Shown piece after piece: positions 29,717-42,489 of a DNA stretch of 64,000 nucleotides. The stretch's first letter is position 1. Each line of letters starts with the position of its first letter. The stretch covers positions 9,563,510-9,627,509 of the forward strand of contig CAXIPT010000001.1 of assembly GCA_964030475.1 (NCBI GenBank). The letters are read 5' to 3'. The notes under the pieces were generated by a model. It was not told the origin of the DNA, did not search any database, and saw nothing but the letters and a program-made list of their open reading frames with translations. The DNA is from Tethya wilhelma. Its lineage: Eukaryota > Porifera > Demospongiae > Tethyida > Tethyidae. Both the position numbers and the translations under genes were made by a program.

Positions 29717-31381
29717 CATCTTCATCTTCCAAGAAACGAGAAGTAGATCAAATTGACAGCGATGATGGCAATATTGACAATCCAGTAGTGCAACCTTTCT
29801 TAAAGCGTCACAGAAAGGGAATCTTGACTGATGAGGAAGATGACGACGACATCAGTGCTTCTCCAAAAAAGCCAACTTCAAATATTACTGCAAGTATCAT
29901 CCTCAGGCTGGTGGGAGGAGCTAGGTATATACTTGTAGTGTATAAGTATAGATACTTTATAATTATACACATACAGCTGATTGTTTGTGATATTCATTCT
30001 TGGCGCTGCACCCGATATAAGTGTCATAAGTACACACCATTTTTATACTGAGTCTCTAAGTATTATCGTGCATGGGTGGGGTGGGGCCACGTGGGAAGGG
30101 GAGGTGTGATTTGGGCATGCATCATGTAGGTATACATAGCTAGATAATTATACATGTACTTGACATCTCTTTGTTGTTGTTATTGTATAGGATGACCATG
30201 ATTGTCTTGTAGTCAAAGATAAAGAAAATAAAGAGAACATTGCCCAAAAGAAGATACGTACATATACTATTATGTCTTAGAATTAGGCAATAGGCTTTAA
30301 AAGCTTTCTTTCTAAATCTTGTGCATCTAGGCTATATTGCAGTGTGTTCCAGACAGGCTACCTGGGTGGGAAAATGACTTCATTGTACCTAAACAGTTCA
30401 GTCAAACTGTCATGGCTGAGTTGACTTCTGGTCAAATTACTGACATCACCCGGAAAGCAATAGTGCAGCTAAATGCCTAAACTACTGCAAATATCCTACG
30501 AAAGATCAGAGAGAAGTTTTTGCCAGTAAAATTGTAGCAACACACACAGTACTGGCTGACACAATTGGGACTGGCTATGTAAGTTGCTATAAAATGTACA
30601 TAATATTATTTTGTGTTGCTCCACCTACTTCTGTTCTATTCTACTTTCATTTTTACACTTACAAATTAGGGGTCTTGGGCAGAGTCACTAAAAAACAGAC
30701 TGAAAAATATGCGTCGGCAACCTCGTTCACGTGTTACTGGGATGAAATTTGAGCCACCATCAAGGAAGAAAGCTACCGTCCAAACACATCATCTGTGGGC
30801 CAAAACTGATGCTCAGTCTCGTCAAGTGGATGAGCTAACCTACAAAAGACACAAGCAGGTGTGGTTATAGCATAATCGTAAGAATATTCAATCTCCATCT
30901 TGTGATGTGATTTTAACTAAATTGTACCTGTCTATTTGTTCCCTAAATTACATTATTATAGGCAATGCAGACAGAGATGAAGAAGAAAGGAAAAGTCAAT
31001 ATGGAGAGAATGATGATTTTAATGAAGGAATGTGCTGTGAACAGACAAACGTGGATTATTGATGACCAACCTCCTGTGTCAGCAGTGCAGGAGGAATTTC
31101 CAGCCCTTAAAGAGCACACCATAGTATGTTAGATCTATATCACAACATGATTGTACGTGTGTACATGTATAGTGTGATAATGCTTTTGTTTCTTACACAT
31201 ATAGCTGCTGGAAGAGTTTAGAGAAGTTGTACAGAGGGATGAGCAACTGAGTGATACATTTTCAGTGAAATGGGAAGAATGGGCACCCAAGATACTCTCG
31301 TATGCTAAGGCAGCCAACAAGAGTAGCACAAGAGAGTATTGTGACATACTGTCCAAGTCTAATGTTTCCTCTGGTACATAA
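29717..31381 (+). CDS. SAMD3-like gene, copy B
   Basis: Exons: about 29717-29920 (Ser-rich, acidic, QPFLKRHRKGILTDEEDDDD), 30191-30257, 30331-30578 (CVPDRLPGWENDFIVPKQFS; then CKYPTKDQREVFASKIV), 30670-30858 (SWAESLKNRLKNMRRQPRSR), 30962-31123 (VSAVQEEFPALKEHTI) and 31205-31381 (LLEEFREVVQRDEQL, FSVKWEEWAPKIL, stop). CxYPTxxQ followed by G-x-W-x-x-x-L-x-N-R-x-x-N-x-R-R is the most diagnostic stretch of SAMD3-like proteins. Exons 4-6 are in phase and open. Exon 3 has a stop/frameshift just before CKYP. The C-terminus ends early compared with copy C. It is probably a pseudogene or a recently damaged copy. Confidence 0.7.
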
Positions 31382-33170
31382 CAATAACGTAAGAAGATGT
31401 ATTACTGCACAGATGTATGTTTACTGCAGCCTGAAATCCAATCTTATCATTTATCCATCTGCTCTTTGGCTATTTAATCATCCTCAGAAATCATCAGTTA
31501 TATAGTTGTTAATCGATTGATGTTGTCAAAATTAGTAATCCTTAATTACGATTTATAGGACACTGTGACACTTTTTTTGCTAGTTATTGTTGACCATTGA
31601 AATTCCGAAAGCTATTGTTGATATTTCTCTCTTCACAGTAATATAATGCGATGGCACAACAGATTCAATTTAATGAGCACCATCACCCCATGTATAATGA
31701 CATCACTATAATTACTATATAGCTAGCCTAACTTTCATACAACTCGTGAAATATAAAATACGCTTCATGCAAGGTTAGCGCTCACGAGCAATGCACATGG
31801 GAATTTTAATAAGATAATGAATTTGGATTTATATTCAATTTTAAATTTAAATAGAAGACTGATTTTAAGTACTGTTTTAAATTTGATCATAAAAATGAGA
31901 AAAAAATTTTAGTCTCGGATTCAATTTTCAATTTGTAAGTTTTAAAGTTGGATTCGGAACAGAATCCTTTTCCATCATATGAACTGAAATTGCATAAAAA
32001 TAGTAGAAACCAAGTTTTAATATCAGTTAAATGTTGAGTGAACCAACTATACACTCACCCTACTGACCTGAATCATGTATTATCAGTACTTGGTGACCAT
32101 GCAGCTTAACTAGCTCAGTAGCTAGAAGCATGTGGAAATTTACTGGTAAACACTGACACAATTAACTTGTAAGCTTAGAATATTAGCTCACAATCAATTG
32201 AGTTACTTTTACTCGTGCAAGCAGCTAAGCCACCTGAGCCAATTAAGCACATCACGCTCAGAGGCTGAGAGCCAAAGCTCTGTCATACGAAGCATATCCA
32301 AATTTAACTGCATTTCTAGATAATGCACACTAAAAATGGGGCATGATTGATGGGTGCGCTTTCGAAAGCAAGCGTTCAGAGAAGAACAAAAGCCTCGTAT
32401 CTCAGAAACTACAGCATTTTGCAAGATTCTACATGACCATTTTCAAGATAATTTCGATTCATGAACGTAAGTATACCTTCGGTTTGGACCATGCAGCTGC
32501 CCGGCATTTCTTCACATAATCCTGTAACAGACAGACGCACACACCAGTGTTTCCGCTATACATCGCTTTTTGCGTCAATTGGAGACAAATATCTGTAATT
32601 TCACAACATAAATTTGTATTAATTTTGACGATGCATGCACAAAGTGCTGCCTTGCAGTGTTATATGTAATACCACATGGCTCAAAAGTCAGCTGATCTGT
32701 AGTTTGTTACATGAACATGGCGAGCAGGTGTATAACTGAATTGACCAAGTGGAACCCTTATACGTTGAATAACTTCAAGAATTTTATCCAGGTTTTGTTT
32801 CATATCACTGATATCCTTCTTAATAGTGATTAATGAGCAGCAGGATGATACCAAAAAGCGGGGGGTTATTGTTGAGACTAGGTCTGCAAAAACATGTCTA
32901 AATCAAGATGTGTATACTCTCAACAGCTAGTAACAAGTAAGTTATAGATTATATGCATGAAACAATCATTCACTAACTGACAAATGTTTAAATGAACAAA
33001 ATGGAAAATATACTAATTACAAGCTATTAATTTCAATCAACAGCCATTTCTTGTACAGTATAAGCCATCCTAATAAATTTAATTGGATCTCCAACATTTG
33101 ATCTAAGTTCTGACCCCAAAGCTGCTCCCATTGGCAATATTGAAAACTTACTTTGAGTCAAGTGAAGATT
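31382..33170. other. Non-coding, one dispersed-repeat copy
   Basis: Beginning near 32313, TCTAGATAATGCACAC introduces a stretch of about 110 bases related to 39184 (GTCTC-AATCTCAG, CTACAG, TTTTG order). No gene is supported elsewhere; short minus-strand ORFs are chance. Confidence 0.45.
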
Positions 33171-33179
33171 GAAAGAGTT

Positions 33180-35310
33180 ATTCAAAAGACATTCAATGAA
33201 TACCAAGTTTATCAGCCACTAACAGAACAACTAAGGGGTTGCTTCAAAACAAAGTTGTGGCATATGGGACAACGGCTCTGTAAACTCGGCTCAACAAAAT
33301 GAAACCAATTGTTTCAGAGCTGGAAAGATGGTGACCCATGGGAGTTACAAGTTAATGTTGTAGCTGCAAATGAAGAACTGCTAAAACAAAAGAGAAAAAG
33401 TGATATGCAGTTAGCATCAGAAGCTTTGAAACATAGAAAGATCGAGAGTGAATTACAGAGCATGCCAGCTACAATTGATATTCAGAAGTCAATCAAAAGA
33501 GGCTTGAAAATGTATTGCAGAATGCTATTGACTCAAATTCACATTTATCCGACTCCGGATCCAACAAGTTACTGTCATCAGCTTTGGTAACACAAGGAAA
33601 ACCTAGACGCAAACGTAAAGTGTTGTCTTCAGTATCAAGGCAACAACAATGGAAAAGAATAAAAACAAGTATGTAGTAATATACATGAGTCACTCACATT
33701 TTTAGAAAATGAAGGATTGTCTGCTTCATCTATTATCGTTGTTGAAGATGAGACTAATCGAACTGAAGTGCTAGATATACAAAAGGGAACTTATACACGT
33801 GCATACCCCGATGATAGTCAGGAGAATCCGCTAGAAGTAGTTTTATAATTATGCGAAAGAAAAGTTTGGTATTTCCAATAATGCGTACCATGAACTTAGT
33901 ATGGTATGTCGTGATCTACCACGGTCATGGAAAATGAAGGATATCGTAAAACGATTAAATTCAGCATTTGAAATTACGCCTTGTCCTGGTCAAAATGGAG
34001 TTCAACAATCTTTTAAGTCACGATCTGGAGCAACGGGTGTGTGTTTTGCTCAATAACAACCAGCTAAAGTCAGCAGAAAAACTTAGAGTAAAATTGTCAG
34101 GTGATGGAACAAATGCGTGTAGAAAATTGAAGTTGGTCAATTTTACATTAACCTTGCTGAACGAGGGTATTTTCACATTGCTTATTGCAATAAACAATGT
34201 GAAAGAAGATAATTCAATCCCGGCTACAGCATTACAAGATGTAATTGCTGAAGTCAAGTCTCTCACTTTGATATCCATTGATGATGAGACATTCGAAATT
34301 GAATTGTTTTTTTGTAGTGATATAAAATTTCAAGCGATTATGGGATCGAGGCTGCAAATCCAAAGTACTCTTGTGTTTGGTGTACATGTCTATCCGGTGA
34401 GAGGCATGATATGAGTAAATAGTGGTCCGTAACTAACTCAAAACTAGGTGTACGAACCATTCAAGATATTTCTGAGCTCTCTCAGAAATCAAAGAATCGT
34501 TTCAATTGTGCTCACCCACCTCTTTTCCCAATACCTATTGATCATGTAATTCCCGACGTTTTGCATTTATTTCTAAGAATCAAGAATGTGTTGTTCAAAT
34601 CTGCTTATAACAGATATTCATCATGAAGATGGAATTCAACATGTTACTATTATTCACTTCAATCACCAAATCTGAACAAATTAGAGAAGTTTTTGAATGA
34701 GGATTGTCATATTCCCTTTCATTTTTTTGTCTGCAAAGAGTCTAAACAGCTATAAAGTGGCATGACTTGATGGGACCTGAAAACTCGTATTATTCAAGAA
34801 TGTTACACTGCATAATCTGTTTCCTGAATTGCAAAATGTAGATCGAGTACAAAGTCTGTGGGAAGATTTTATGATTATTCAAGAACAGCTTCAAAAAAAA
34901 GTTTCACTGAAACCAAGACGAAGTCATTTGGATCAAAGGCTAGGAAATGGGTCGGAGATTTTGCTGCTATTTATCAGTCTGTACATGTTACACTATACAT
35001 ACATGTTATGGCCATGCATGCATGCAGAAGAGCTCAAGCTGTATGGAAGTTTAGTCCAGTTCACCCAACGGGAAAAACTTAATGATGAAACCACTGTTGA
35101 CCTTGCACGAAGTAAAACCATACAGAAGTTTAGAAGCTCTAACACAGCTAATTGAGAAGAAGAATAGGATTGAACATTTAGAAGACAGTGGTTTCCAACG
35201 TAAGAAGCAAGTACACTACTGTGGATTTGCCAAATATGTGGTCACAACCGTTCATCCTGCTCTAAGAGGAAAGAACAAGAGATGTTAGAATCAGCAGGCT
35301 CAATTGGAAA
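33180..35310 (+). pseudogene. Decayed transposase-like gene (LSGDGT / DVLHLFLR family)
   Basis: A single protein can be followed across many frames. It starts with a coiled-coil start (WKDGDPWELQVNVVAANEEL, 33320), an acidic region (EDETNRTEVLDIQKGTY), KFGISNNAYHELSMVCRDLP, RLNSAFEITPCPGQNGVQQS, KLRVKLSGDGTN near 34090, FTLTLLNEGIFTL and IEVKSLTL-type strands. It continues with PIDHVIPDVLHLFLR near 34545, then FGSKARKWVGDF, RIEHLEDSGFQRKK and a knuckle ICQICGHNRSSC near 35235. I associate this layout with repetitive sponge and cnidarian proteins of probable transposon origin. At least six frameshifts or stops: not functional. Type of transposase not established. Confidence 0.6.
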
Positions 35311-35539
35311 CTGGTTCATTTTCTTCTCGTCTCTGTTTTGTGAAGAGAGAATGGCCCAGTACTTACACTACACTAGATATGAATCGAACTTACGTATATG
35401 AATGGAGATCAATGAAAGACAAATTGAATCAAATCAGCATTAACAAGTACAAGAAAATTAAGGGCAACCCTGTTGTTAGCATCGACTCATGTATTGAGTC
35501 TGCCTTTGATATATATATATACTATACATGTATTTATTA

Positions 35540-35827
35540 ATAATGTTATTATTGTTTATGAATTATAATAGTCACATTAATAATAACATTCATTCATACA
35601 ATCATCATGATGTCTATTCTATTACATCAACTTGGGGCTGGCGTAAAAACAGAGACAGTTCTCCCAAATTCTGAGCTAGTACCATCACCCCGAATGAAGT
35701 GAAACACTACAACATATATCGTTATTGTTTTAACTGGTTTGCTTGTTATTGGATCGGGCACGTAATGTTTCAGAGGTCTTCATTTGTATAAGTGGTACTC
35801 CAGAGTATTTATAATCACATAGCAGTA
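35540..35827. other. Non-coding spacer
   Basis: AT-rich with a short ATAATGTTATTATT/AATAATAACATT inverted pair near 35560-35592. Nothing else seen. Confidence 0.4.
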
Positions 35828-36141
35828 TGTAAACAATTGCATTGCTATTGTTTATTTTTTTGTGTGTGGTTTGTTAGTATTGTATAAGTTTCTCTTTGTT
35901 CACTTTAGGGTTGTTAATGTGTGTTAACTAATGTGGTCATATTGTGTGGTGTTCTTTATCTTTTGTGTTTCTTGAATGGTTTTTTGTACTAGTTTTAGCC
36001 TTACTTTCGTTTATTGTGTGTTTGAATAGCTATTGTTAGTGTAGTAGTATATAAGTAGCTGTATTTTTGTTTGTAAGTTGTTCTGGAATTAAGATCAAAA
36101 CTGAACTCTCTCTATACTTCTCAACTCGGGGCTCCCTCACA
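35828..36141 (+). mobile_element. 5' LTR (314 bp) of the degenerate Gag-protease element
   Basis: Begins TGTAAACAATTGC (TGTGAACAATTGC in the other copies) and ends GGGGCTCCCTCACA. Similar along its length to the minus-strand LTRs at 13916 and 17644, with substitutions and small indels, so this insertion is older. Confidence 0.85.
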
Positions 36142-37719
36142 TTTTGTGTCAGAGGTGGGATTCCTGTTCGTGAAAGATTTCCCGACAAACCTGCATTCAT
36201 ATCTAGAGAACATTGGATTAGTAGCAGATCAGCATCGAGACTGTGATCGGGAAAGAAGTACAAGTCAGGGACAAGTACATGGGAAAAGATGGCCGAGAAG
36301 AGCATAACTGACCTCATTGAGAAGCTGGTCCAGGACCATGAAAAGAGAGAGAAAGAGATTTAAGCTGAACGAGCGAGTCGAGAGGAGGAAACAAAAGCTG
36401 AACATACTCGGTTTGAGGAGGAGCATGCTCCTCGGGAAAGGGAGCTAGAAGCTGAACGCACTCGGTTTGAGGAGGAACATGCTGCCCAAGAGAAAGAAAT
36501 GGAGTGGCAAATGTAGTTCATGAAGGAACAAATGGAACGTCTCATGAAGGTGGTGGAAACCTCTAGAGCTGCTGAGAGTTTAAAGCCAACTGCATGGATC
36601 TGGTCTGAGCCTGAAACTGGTTGGGTTAACTGAAAAGGATGATATTGAAGCCTACTTGGTGACTTTTGAGAGAATTATGGAGGGACAGAAGATTGCAAAG
36701 ACACCAACTGGGCTCAATACCTGGCACCAAAGCTGACAGGGAAAGCACAGCTAACCTTGGCTGCCTTAACTAGCACTGAAGCAGGCAAGTATGATACTTT
36801 GAAGACGGCAATCCTAACTCAGTACGACATTAACGAGGAGGCCTACCGTCGGCGATTTCGATCAGCATCCAGAGAGAGTGATGAAACCAACCGTGAGCTA
36901 GTCGTCCGGATGATGGATCTCCAAGCAAAGTGGCTTAGGAATTGCAAGGACATTGAGGAAATGCAGCAGGCCACAGGAATCAAGCAGTTTTTGAGAACGT
37001 TGGGAGCTGAGAAGAGGTTGTGAGTGATGGTGAAGAAACCTACAACTTGCATCGAAGCTGGAGAACTCACAGATGAGTTCAAACAAGCAAGAAAGGGGAC
37101 TGAGGAGCAGGACCCAGAGACAAAGGAGTGCAAATACTGTGGAAAGGCAGGGCACTTGGAGAAGACCTGTAGGAGGAAACAGGTAGAATCAAGAGTGGAG
37201 GAGCATTAGTTAACATGCTTCCATTGTAACCAGGTGAGGCACATTGCCAACGGAGGTGTCTGGAGAAAGTTTATTTGTATTTGCAGAGGAGACAGGACGG
37301 TCCAGTAGCAAGCTGCATCGACAAGGAGTGGTTGAAGGAGAAGCAATTCAGGACATCCTGCTGGATACAGGCTGCTCTAGGTCTATGGTGAGGAGGGACT
37401 TATAGTGCCAGCAAGTAGAGTTTCGAAGGACGTGGTGTTCATTAGGTGTAGCCATGTATGAAGACGTTACATCGTATTCCGTCACAAGGTTGAATATGGG
37501 GATTTCCTATCGAGACAGAAGTAGCTGTGTCTGACAAACTACCGGTGGTAAATTTTTCGTACTAGGTTTAGCCTTACTTTTTGTTTATTGTGTGTTTGAA
37601 TAGCTATTGTTAGTGTAGTAGTATATATATAAGTAGCTGTATATTTTTGTTTGTAAGTTGTCCTGGAATTAAGATCAAAACTGAACTCTCTCTACTTCTC
37701 AACTCGGCACTCCCTCACA
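35828..37719 (+). mobile_element. Gag-protease LTR retrotransposon, degenerate copy with CAGTA duplication
   Basis: Plus-strand relative of the 16-kb element. 5' LTR 35828-36141, mutated primer site 36144-36161 (TTGTGTCAGAGGTGGGAT), Gag from about 36290 to the protease region near 37545, then a 5'-truncated 3' LTR (about 37550-37719). The pentamer CAGTA lies at 35823-35827 and 37720-37724, which fixes the LTR ends as TGT(A/G)AAC...CCTCACA. Gag is broken by stops (36361, 36514, 37021, 37207) and small deletions. Recognisable parts are coiled coil, NEEAYRRRF, the first knuckle CKYCGKAGHLEKTC, and DILLDTGCSRSMV. As in the 16-kb copy, pol is missing; here the deletion runs into the 3' LTR. Confidence 0.88.
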
Positions 37720-37724
37720 CAGTA

Positions 37725-39435
37725 ATCCCCAGTAGCACTTAGCCCCCTGAAGTGCCAGTTGCATCCAAACAATTCATCTAAATCACCATATGTCTCGATT
37801 TTATACTACGTTACACCTCTAGCCACTCTTTTTATCGTTCCTTTTTACATCATGCCTTCTTCAAATGTCTGTTTATCAATAGGTATACTGATGCTAACAA
37901 CAGGATTACTCTTTCTTGTACTTGTTAATGGTGATTTGATTCTTAGGGCCAAATCTTGGTGGAAGTCATAATTTTTCTTCAGCTAGACAATTAGAGTAAC
38001 TCATCGATCTCCGGACAACATATTATCCCAGACATCATCAATCTTCGGACAACACATATATTACGAAGTCTGGCAAAAAAGACACTTGCATATAGACCAT
38101 GCAGATATCAGCTGATTGGTAAAGCTGAGACGGGAGACCATAGTAATCCGAGTTTTACGCATGCGCAGATATAATTCTATGCCACGTGTAGAGCACAAGG
38201 TAGACGAGTGAAGTGGCTATATATAACTGATTGTTCATGTTGCGTGCTACTGTGGCCACCTGGACTGTCACTATTCAGCTGACTATTCTTATTTTTGTCT
38301 TCAGACTTCATAAAATCTGCTAAAGGTAAGCCCTAGTCGCTTTGTAATAAAGTATGTAAGCGACATACAGGTCTAAGAGGACATCAGTGGGTAATGGAGT
38401 TTAACAGTGACTTCGCTTTCCCGAGTACCAAATAGGTTCTAATGTTTTAATTCCTTCCCTTTTCTAGTTACTCAGACTATTAACCTGTATTACCAATTCT
38501 GTAGATGTAATATGTACTACTAGGACCGCCTGGTATTTCACATGCATGACTTGTAATGCATCTTAGAATAGACAATTTATGATGCAATACCAGACCCTCA
38601 GTGAAATTATTTGTACATTAACTTATGCACCTACAGCTGCATTGTCTGTACCACTCCATCGAAGAGTAGCCACTGTAAAGAGTTCTGATAGCACTCAGAG
38701 TCTGCCCGTACATAGACAAGAGAGACAAATGTACCACAAGGGTAATGAAGGCACCGACGGTGCATAAGCCTCGGCGCACTCAACTAGCTAGTACACTTAT
38801 ATGCATACACAGTGTAAAAGTACTACAGGCTGCATGTGATCCATCTAGTGGCCGGCATAGCTAACATGGCTGTGGTGAAGCAGCACATGTCACAGACTAT
38901 GAATCAGACTCTGATGAGCTCTGCTACAATTATACATGCGTTGCAATACTCAGCTGCTGCCACGGTCAAAGCGCCCGGCCTGTCCAGCTAACATTGAGCT
39001 GGGTCTAAGAGCCTAGCTAACCACTGATGCATTAGCTATAATGACCTAGCTGGTGTAAAGTCTTTGCATGCCCTATATGCTTACATAGAAAGCAGAACAA
39101 CTCCTGTCTGTCTTGCCAAACAACACTAACCAACAATCATGCAAAGAGCCATGCAGGCAGCATTGCTTCCTATATTCAACACAAATTCTAGATAACGCAC
39201 ACCAAATTAGTAGGCGTGGTCTCCAAGCTAAGCGCTCAAAGAAGCACAAAAGTCTCAAATCTCAGCTACTACAGTGTTTTGAAAGCAAAAAATATATTTT
39301 TACAAGATCATTCAGAGTTATAAACTTAAGTGCCATCAATTTTGTTGCTAGAGCTGTCTTTCTTGAGATTTCGATGGGACAAACAGACAGACTAAACAAC
39401 TACCGTAACCCTCTGCACATGCTACGCACGCGCCG
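37725..39435. other. Non-coding, repeat remnant near 39184
   Basis: No gene is supported. GATAACGCACACC at 39190 starts a relative of the 21772/24368/32313 repeat. Short ORFs have no family resemblance. Confidence 0.45.
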
Positions 39436-39657
39436 AGGCTTAATAATTTAAGTAAGATTGAACTTGCTCTTGAAGCCTTGGCCCAAGGGCTGTCAGTCCG
39501 CAAAGCAGCTGAGATGTACAGCATTGCTAAATCTACACTCCATGATCATGCTAGTGGAAAAAGGTTATCTGGTTCTGCTCCTGGTTTTCCAAAGTATCTT
39601 AATGATGCTGAAGAAGAAGAAGTAGTAAGGTGGTTGGAGGGCCCAAGCTATAGTCAT
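39436..39657 (+). pseudogene. CENP-B/pipsqueak-type helix-turn-helix exon (transposase N-terminus)
   Basis: The frame reads LSKIELALEALAQGLSVRKA, AEMYSIAKSTLHDHASGK and PKYLNDAEEEEVVRWLEG. This is the HTH_psq fold: a helix, A-x-x-x-G-x-S-x-R-x-A-A, a second helix, and S-T-L-x-x-x; then the start of the second HTH with L-x-x-x-E-E-E-x-V-x-W. It is the usual N-terminus of pogo/tigger and Jerky-like transposases and of proteins domesticated from them. The frame then ends, and no DDE core follows. Confidence 0.75.
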
Positions 39658-39659
39658 TA

Positions 39660-41300
39660 TCTTTCTATTTTTTTTCTCTATGTGCTTGCAGCATGACTTC
39701 AAAAATTATCTGCTTTCAGTGCAGAAAACTGAAAACGAACTTGTAATAAGGTCACCTTAGAACCAAAACATCTGGTTAATTTCTTCACTTTAATTGGTCA
39801 CGATATCAGTTGTATCAGCTGTATCAAGAGCATCATCAACAACTTCATCTTGCTACCTGTCTCTCAGTGGACTAAATGATGCTAATTTCTAACCACTAGT
39901 CCAGCTCAAAAGAGATTTTGATAATGTAGAATAAATAATAATATGAAAGAATACATATTCAAGTATACCAGGAATAAGAAGGGACAACTCACATGCATGC
40001 AGTTTCTCCGCCAGAATGAGCTCATTTAATTGTATAAAGCCAAACAACCTTGTACAAGTTTCTCATGTACATACACAATTAAGTGATTAAGCTATAGAAG
40101 ATCAAGTAGCTAAGCTAAAGTCTCTGTATTCAAGAACTATATATGGCTCTCTCATGAAGCTATAAATCATCTAACAAGACGAACTTGTGAAAAGTGGAAG
40201 GTTGTATGAAAATGTTGGTGAGAGTCAAAAGAAAAAGAAATATATACGAGTAGGAGATGCTGCTCTTTGGTTTGATGAATCGTTTGGTCTCATACCCACA
40301 CTACGTACAGCATGAACAACCAATTTCATTGTGTGTTTGATTCATATGTCTGCTGCAGACTACCTCAGGGAATCTCGTATGTATATAGCTCCCCGGGTGT
40401 CTAGTTTTTGGTCAGTACTTTCTCCTCACAGTCTGGTAAGTATGTTTGAACATCAATTTCCATGTTTAGATTCATTTGTTTAAAACCGTTGCAGACTGCC
40501 TCAGTGAATTGTGTTAATTCTGCTCCACATACAGGTGTAGTTTTTGGTCAGTACTCTCTCCTCACAATCTTGTAAGTGTACATAAGTCATTTTCAATTAT
40601 TGCCTTTCAAGATTTGATTGCTAGACAGCGGCAACAAATCCAGTCACCGACAGAACCATTCAGATTGGTGAATAAGTGGCATCCACTAGATGAAGAAGTG
40701 ACATATAAGTTTTCAGACAAGGGTGCAAATTAAAGTGTATCGTGATTTTGCTAACAAAATGATGTTCTCAATGAGCAGTGTGAGTCCGGAAAATTGCAGG
40801 GTAGCAACAGATCTAAAGAAAAACGAACACTGATCAGGTAAATACATGCATGTACATGTCATCTGTGTACACAAAATTGTATGCAGACAACTCTATACTG
40901 TTTTCAGCATAATTTATTTGACTGTTCCACTTGGCGACTTTCCAACTTCAATCAAAGTCAACAATACCAGCCAGTTCTCCCAGCTTTAGTACTAGTGGAT
41001 CAAGTCTCAGCGGTGTCATCAAGTTTTGTGATATGCAAACTTTGTATATCCTTAATCATTTTGGTGCTTTTATACAGATTAGTATATCATGAACTCAATT
41101 AAATAAGTTTTATAGACAATTAATTCCTAAGGTATATCCAAGCTTACAAAGAAATGATGTTGTCAAAGAAATAGGAAAGCGTTCAATTCTGAGGTGGATA
41201 TTATACGTGTAGAGAATGTATGGTGCATTGAATAACATCCTTTTATGCAGACACTGCATGGCTATACCTTTCCAGAACATTGTAAGCATAATTTTGGATT
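39660..41300. other. Mostly non-coding, with a duplicated 80-base block
   Basis: GCAGACT(A/G)CCTCAG... GTTTTTGGTCAGTACT... CTCCTCACA...GTAAG occurs at about 40359-40443 and again at 40494-40579. Each block ends with a possible splice donor. At 40615-40735 an open stretch (SPTEPFRLVNKWHPLDEEVT) looks coding-like but is unassigned. Confidence 0.4.
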
Positions 41301-41312
41301 ATCACCACTTTA

Positions 41313-41730
41313 GCTCCAGCTAAACACAAGTCCACTCAATTGGACAAAGAAGGACTGGCTATTGTGTTTAGTGTGAAAAAGTTCCACCAATACCTCTTTC
41401 AAATTGGTCGTATTTCATTTCCGACAAGTCTCTACAAGATTAGTTCAGTGAGCACAGAGCAATACGTGTCACAGATAGCATATGCAGGATATAATTACAC
41501 TATGCACTCACTCCGGGATTTTATGACTACACTATTGAGTACAAGCCTAGTAAAGAACATGCCTATTCAGGTGTGTTAAGCAGGCTTCCCCTCTCAGAGG
41601 CTCCGACAGAAGTTCCTCAGCCAAAGGACACTGTTCTGCTGATGGACACTCTAGATGCATCTCCCTTCAATGTTCAATAGATTAAATTGTAGACAAACCA
41701 TAACCCTACTCTTTCTAAGGTACATGATGT
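41313..41730 (+). pseudogene. Ty3/gypsy RNase H to integrase-linker fragment
   Basis: Reads TLAPAKHKSTQLDKEGLAIV then FSVKKFHQYLFQIG, the RNase H C-terminal region (QLDKEXLAIVFGVKKFHQYL in relatives). After a deletion and frameshift it reads AYAGYNYTMHSLRDF, then SRLPLSEAPTEVPQPKDTVL and MDTLDASPFNV, the linker before integrase. This is a conventional gypsy of the RNase H-then-integrase order, unlike the 60-kb element. Dead. Confidence 0.75.
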
Positions 41731-42074
41731 GCTACAACGATAACAGCCCATTGATGATCCAACTATGCAATCCAACATACCAACGTTGTAAGGATGAGTT
41801 AAGCTGTCACGATGGTTAAGCTGTATGGTATACATTTTAAGAAACTGTTGGTCCAAAAAATACCGATCAGGATATCTCTTATTTGATTAACTACATCCAC
41901 CATAATCTATCTGTTCCATCTTGGTTAAAAGAGAGTTCAAAATTATTTTGGACAACACTGTCAGCACAAACAAGAATGCATATTTTATGTCTTGGGTTAT
42001 GGAACACCATCAACAAGGTATCTTGGAATATTTTCGAGTGTCCTTATGATTGTAGGACATACAAATTAAAAGTT

Positions 42075-42353
42075 TGATGTTAGAGCATTTTCTGCTACAG
42101 CTAAAGCATATAATACATCCGATGTGTTCACAACACAAGAGTTAGCTTTAATTATGTCTCAATCTGATAACATAATAGCTGTCATTGATGATGGAACTTA
42201 GGTAAAACCATGGCGTGACAATCTATCAACCAGGTACAGCAAACTTCCTGGAATCCAACGCTTGCATGACTTTAAACTATTGTTCATCCAGTATATAAAA
42301 AAAGCTTCCATGCATGATCAATGTCAGAGACTTTTGCTACACTGGCTCACCTA
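42075..42353 (+). pseudogene. Unassigned former coding exon, one stop
   Basis: One frame stays open for about 93 codons apart from a single TAG. It reads DVRAFSATAKAYNTSDVFTT, then SQSDNIIAVIDDGT, stop, VKPWRDNLSTRYSKL and DFKLLFIQYIKKA. The pattern looks protein-like but matches no family I know. Confidence 0.35.
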
Positions 42354-42489
42354 AGCCTACAACAATGAAAGTGACCAATTCAATAGTACGTGTGAATAAT
42401 AATGATCATAAAACTTAATTGTTTCCTTGAGATAAATTCGTACACTGCCAGAGTCAAAGCTATAAGTAGTCTTAAAGCCTTGACAAGTT

